Below are positions 62,966-64,000 of a stretch of DNA of 64,000 bases, in pieces. Under the pieces are notes generated by a model. The model was not told where the DNA came from, did no database searches, and worked only from the letters and a program-made list of their open reading frames with translations. The position numbers and the translations under genes are program-made. Origin of the DNA: Morganella psychrotolerans. GTDB lineage: Bacteria; Pseudomonadota; Gammaproteobacteria; Enterobacterales; Enterobacteriaceae. The number at the start of each line of letters is the position of its first letter. The first letter of the stretch is position 1. The stretch is from assembly GCF_001676155.1 (NCBI RefSeq), contig NZ_LZEW01000001.1, positions 744,001 to 808,000 on the forward strand, written 5' to 3'.

Positions 62966-63804
62966 TGGAGAGGGTAACGGTGATTTCCCCGTCACAGGAT
63001 AGATTGGGCGAATCCCCGCTCCTGAGTGCAACGCGCAAATCACTTCTTTGGGTCGATACCCCGGCGGGGTTATTGCATTGTGTTGATCCCGTCAGTCATA
63101 AAACAATAACCTGTTCAGTCCCCGCACCTCTTGCTTTTATCGCAGAAGAACCAACCGGCGGGCTGTTGTTGGGGATTGGCTGTCATCTTGCGGTATGGCA
63201 TGAACATGCCCCGGTAACCTATCTTTCAGCTGCACCGCACCAGCATGCCGATTTTCAGCTAAATGATGCAAAAATGGATGCAGCAGGGCGTTTGTGGTGC
63301 GGATTAATCAATAAATACCTGAATGCGGACTCAGGATATCTCTACTGTATAGACCCCGATGGGATATGGCAGACAAAAGATACGAATTTCACATTAATAA
63401 ACGGCATAGCATGGAGCACAGACAATAAAACCTTGTTTGTGACGGACTCGGTAAAACGGGTAATTTATGCCTATGATTACATGCTTTCAGACGGAACAAT
63501 CAGTCACAAACGTGTCTTTTACCGTTTTACCCCCGCGCAGGGCAAGCCAGACGGGTTAACGATTGGCTCTGATGATTATCTGCTGAGTGTTCTTTTTGAC
63601 GGAAGTGCCGTCGCCCGGATTTCACCCTGCGGACAGCATGTACAGTTTATTGATCTGCCTGTTCCGCGTCCGACAAGCTGTTGTTTTGATGAAAATGAAC
63701 ACTATTTATATGTGACAAGTGCACGCATCGGGCTGACACCACAGATGCTCAGCGCATTTCCGTTATCAGGCAGTGTATTGCGGGTTGATATGAAGGGGTA
63801 TTGA
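62965..63804 (+). CDS. SMP-30/gluconolactonase family protein
   Basis: A 279-residue six-bladed beta-propeller lactonase. The metal ligands of the family can be followed: Glu16 in RLGESP, the Asn in LINGIAWS, and an Asp in KPDGLTIGSD; QLNDAKMDAAGRLWCG is the substrate-side motif. It hydrolyses a lactone to the acid. It is cotranscribed with the SDR gene, so the pair probably converts an alcohol or aldose to its acid through a lactone. Its end is followed by a terminator. Confidence 0.9.
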   Translation: MERVTVISPSQDRLGESPLLSATRKSLLWVDTPAGLLHCVDPVSHKTITCSVPAPLAFIAEEPTGGLLLGIGCHLAVWHEHAPVTYLSAAPHQHADFQLNDAKMDAAGRLWCGLINKYLNADSGYLYCIDPDGIWQTKDTNFTLINGIAWSTDNKTLFVTDSVKRVIYAYDYMLSDGTISHKRVFYRFTPAQGKPDGLTIGSDDYLLSVLFDGSAVARISPCGQHVQFIDLPVPRPTSCCFDENEHYLYVTSARIGLTPQMLSAFPLSGSVLRVDMKGY

Positions 63805-63821
63805 CGATATTAAGAATAATC

Positions 63822-63841
63822 ACCGGGTGATAACACCCGGT
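63822..63841. terminator. Terminator after the SDR/lactonase operon
   Basis: ACCGGGTG-ATAA-CACCCGGT (63822-63841), between converging genes; only a short T stretch follows. Confidence 0.7.
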
Positions 63842-63858
63842 ATCAGGCAGGAGTCAAA

Positions 63859-64000
63859 TCAGCCGCGCAGGCGGACTGTCAGCCCTTTCAGGAAATAACG
63901 CAGCAGTTGATCACCGCAGTTGCGGTAATTTTTATGATCCGGGTTACGGAACAGGGCGCTTAATTCCGGTTTTGACACAGTGAAATCAGCATTCTTATAA
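63859..64000 (-). CDS. yehS: DUF1456 family protein YehS, C-terminal part
   Basis: Only the last 46-47 codons are inside the window; the gene enters from the right edge. The translation DHKNYRNCGDQLLRYFLKGL closely matches the C-terminus of E. coli YehS (DUF1456), a small cytoplasmic protein of unknown function. The TGA stop is at 63861-63859, 17 bp from the lactonase terminator. Confidence 0.85.
   Translation of the reverse strand, partial: YKNADFTVSKPELSALFRNPDHKNYRNCGDQLLRYFLKGLTVRLRG

Noticed and set aside
1-64000. tRNA, rRNA or CRISPR features
   Set aside because: No cloverleaf with a GGTTCGA-type T arm, no ribosomal RNA sequence and no repeat array was recognised on reading both strands; a covariance search would be the definitive test.

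Overview
The window looks like a chromosomal segment of a Morganella-type member of the Morganellaceae (Enterobacterales). The main reasons are a membrane L-amino acid deaminase with its periplasmic RidA partner (a hallmark of Proteus/Providencia/Morganella), ERIC repeats, enteric genes (ybiT, yaiI, nudK, sugE, yehS, dmsABC) and a base composition near one half GC, too high for Proteus or Providencia. Species cannot be settled from the sequence alone.

Layout. 1-5.1 kb: two leftward regulatory/efflux sets, GNAT-TetR-NmrA and GNAT-MerR with an MFS exporter behind a clear MerR-type promoter. 5.2-8.2 kb: an iron-type ABC importer (permease, ATPase, binding protein) whose permease is frameshifted. 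8.2-32.4 kb: small accessory units, mostly one-component regulators beside exporters (four MFS pumps, AzlCD, EamA, SugE), plus GNAT acetyltransferases, Nudix enzymes, a PhzF protein, a deaminase and an amino-acid permease/MetC-like lyase operon with a LysR regulator. 32.4-33.1 kb: an AT-rich gap with a candidate small RNA. 33.1-39.2 kb: a type VI secretion vgrG island (hcp, vgrG, DUF4123 adaptor, modular effector, DUF4279 putative immunity gene, decayed duplicate of the effector module). 39.3-43.5 kb: a four-gene envelope system: MacB-type ATPase, FtsX-type permease, LolA-like periplasmic carrier, outer-membrane barrel. 43.6-49.2 kb: ybiT, DUF4184 protein, yaiI, and the L-amino acid deaminase/RidA operon. 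49.4-53.4 kb: dmsABC behind a perfect FNR box. 53.5-64 kb: an unknown protein, a degenerate LytM lipoprotein, an RND/MFP efflux operon, a GNAT, a rhomboid protease, a LysR-controlled SDR/lactonase operon and the end of yehS.

Two features cut across the window. First, twelve ERIC-related repeats, mostly 61-bp internal-deletion forms, lie in intergenic gaps; one supplies the stop codon of a LysR gene and two sit at ribosome-binding sites. Second, seven genes are broken by a net +1 shift, six of them by one extra A/T in a homopolymer. This pattern suggests sequencing error, or otherwise slippage-prone contingency loci, and must be resolved before these genes are called dead.

The most interesting under-described unit is the ATPase-FtsX-LolA-like-barrel operon, which has the parts list of a complete inner-to-outer-membrane lipid or lipoprotein export route.
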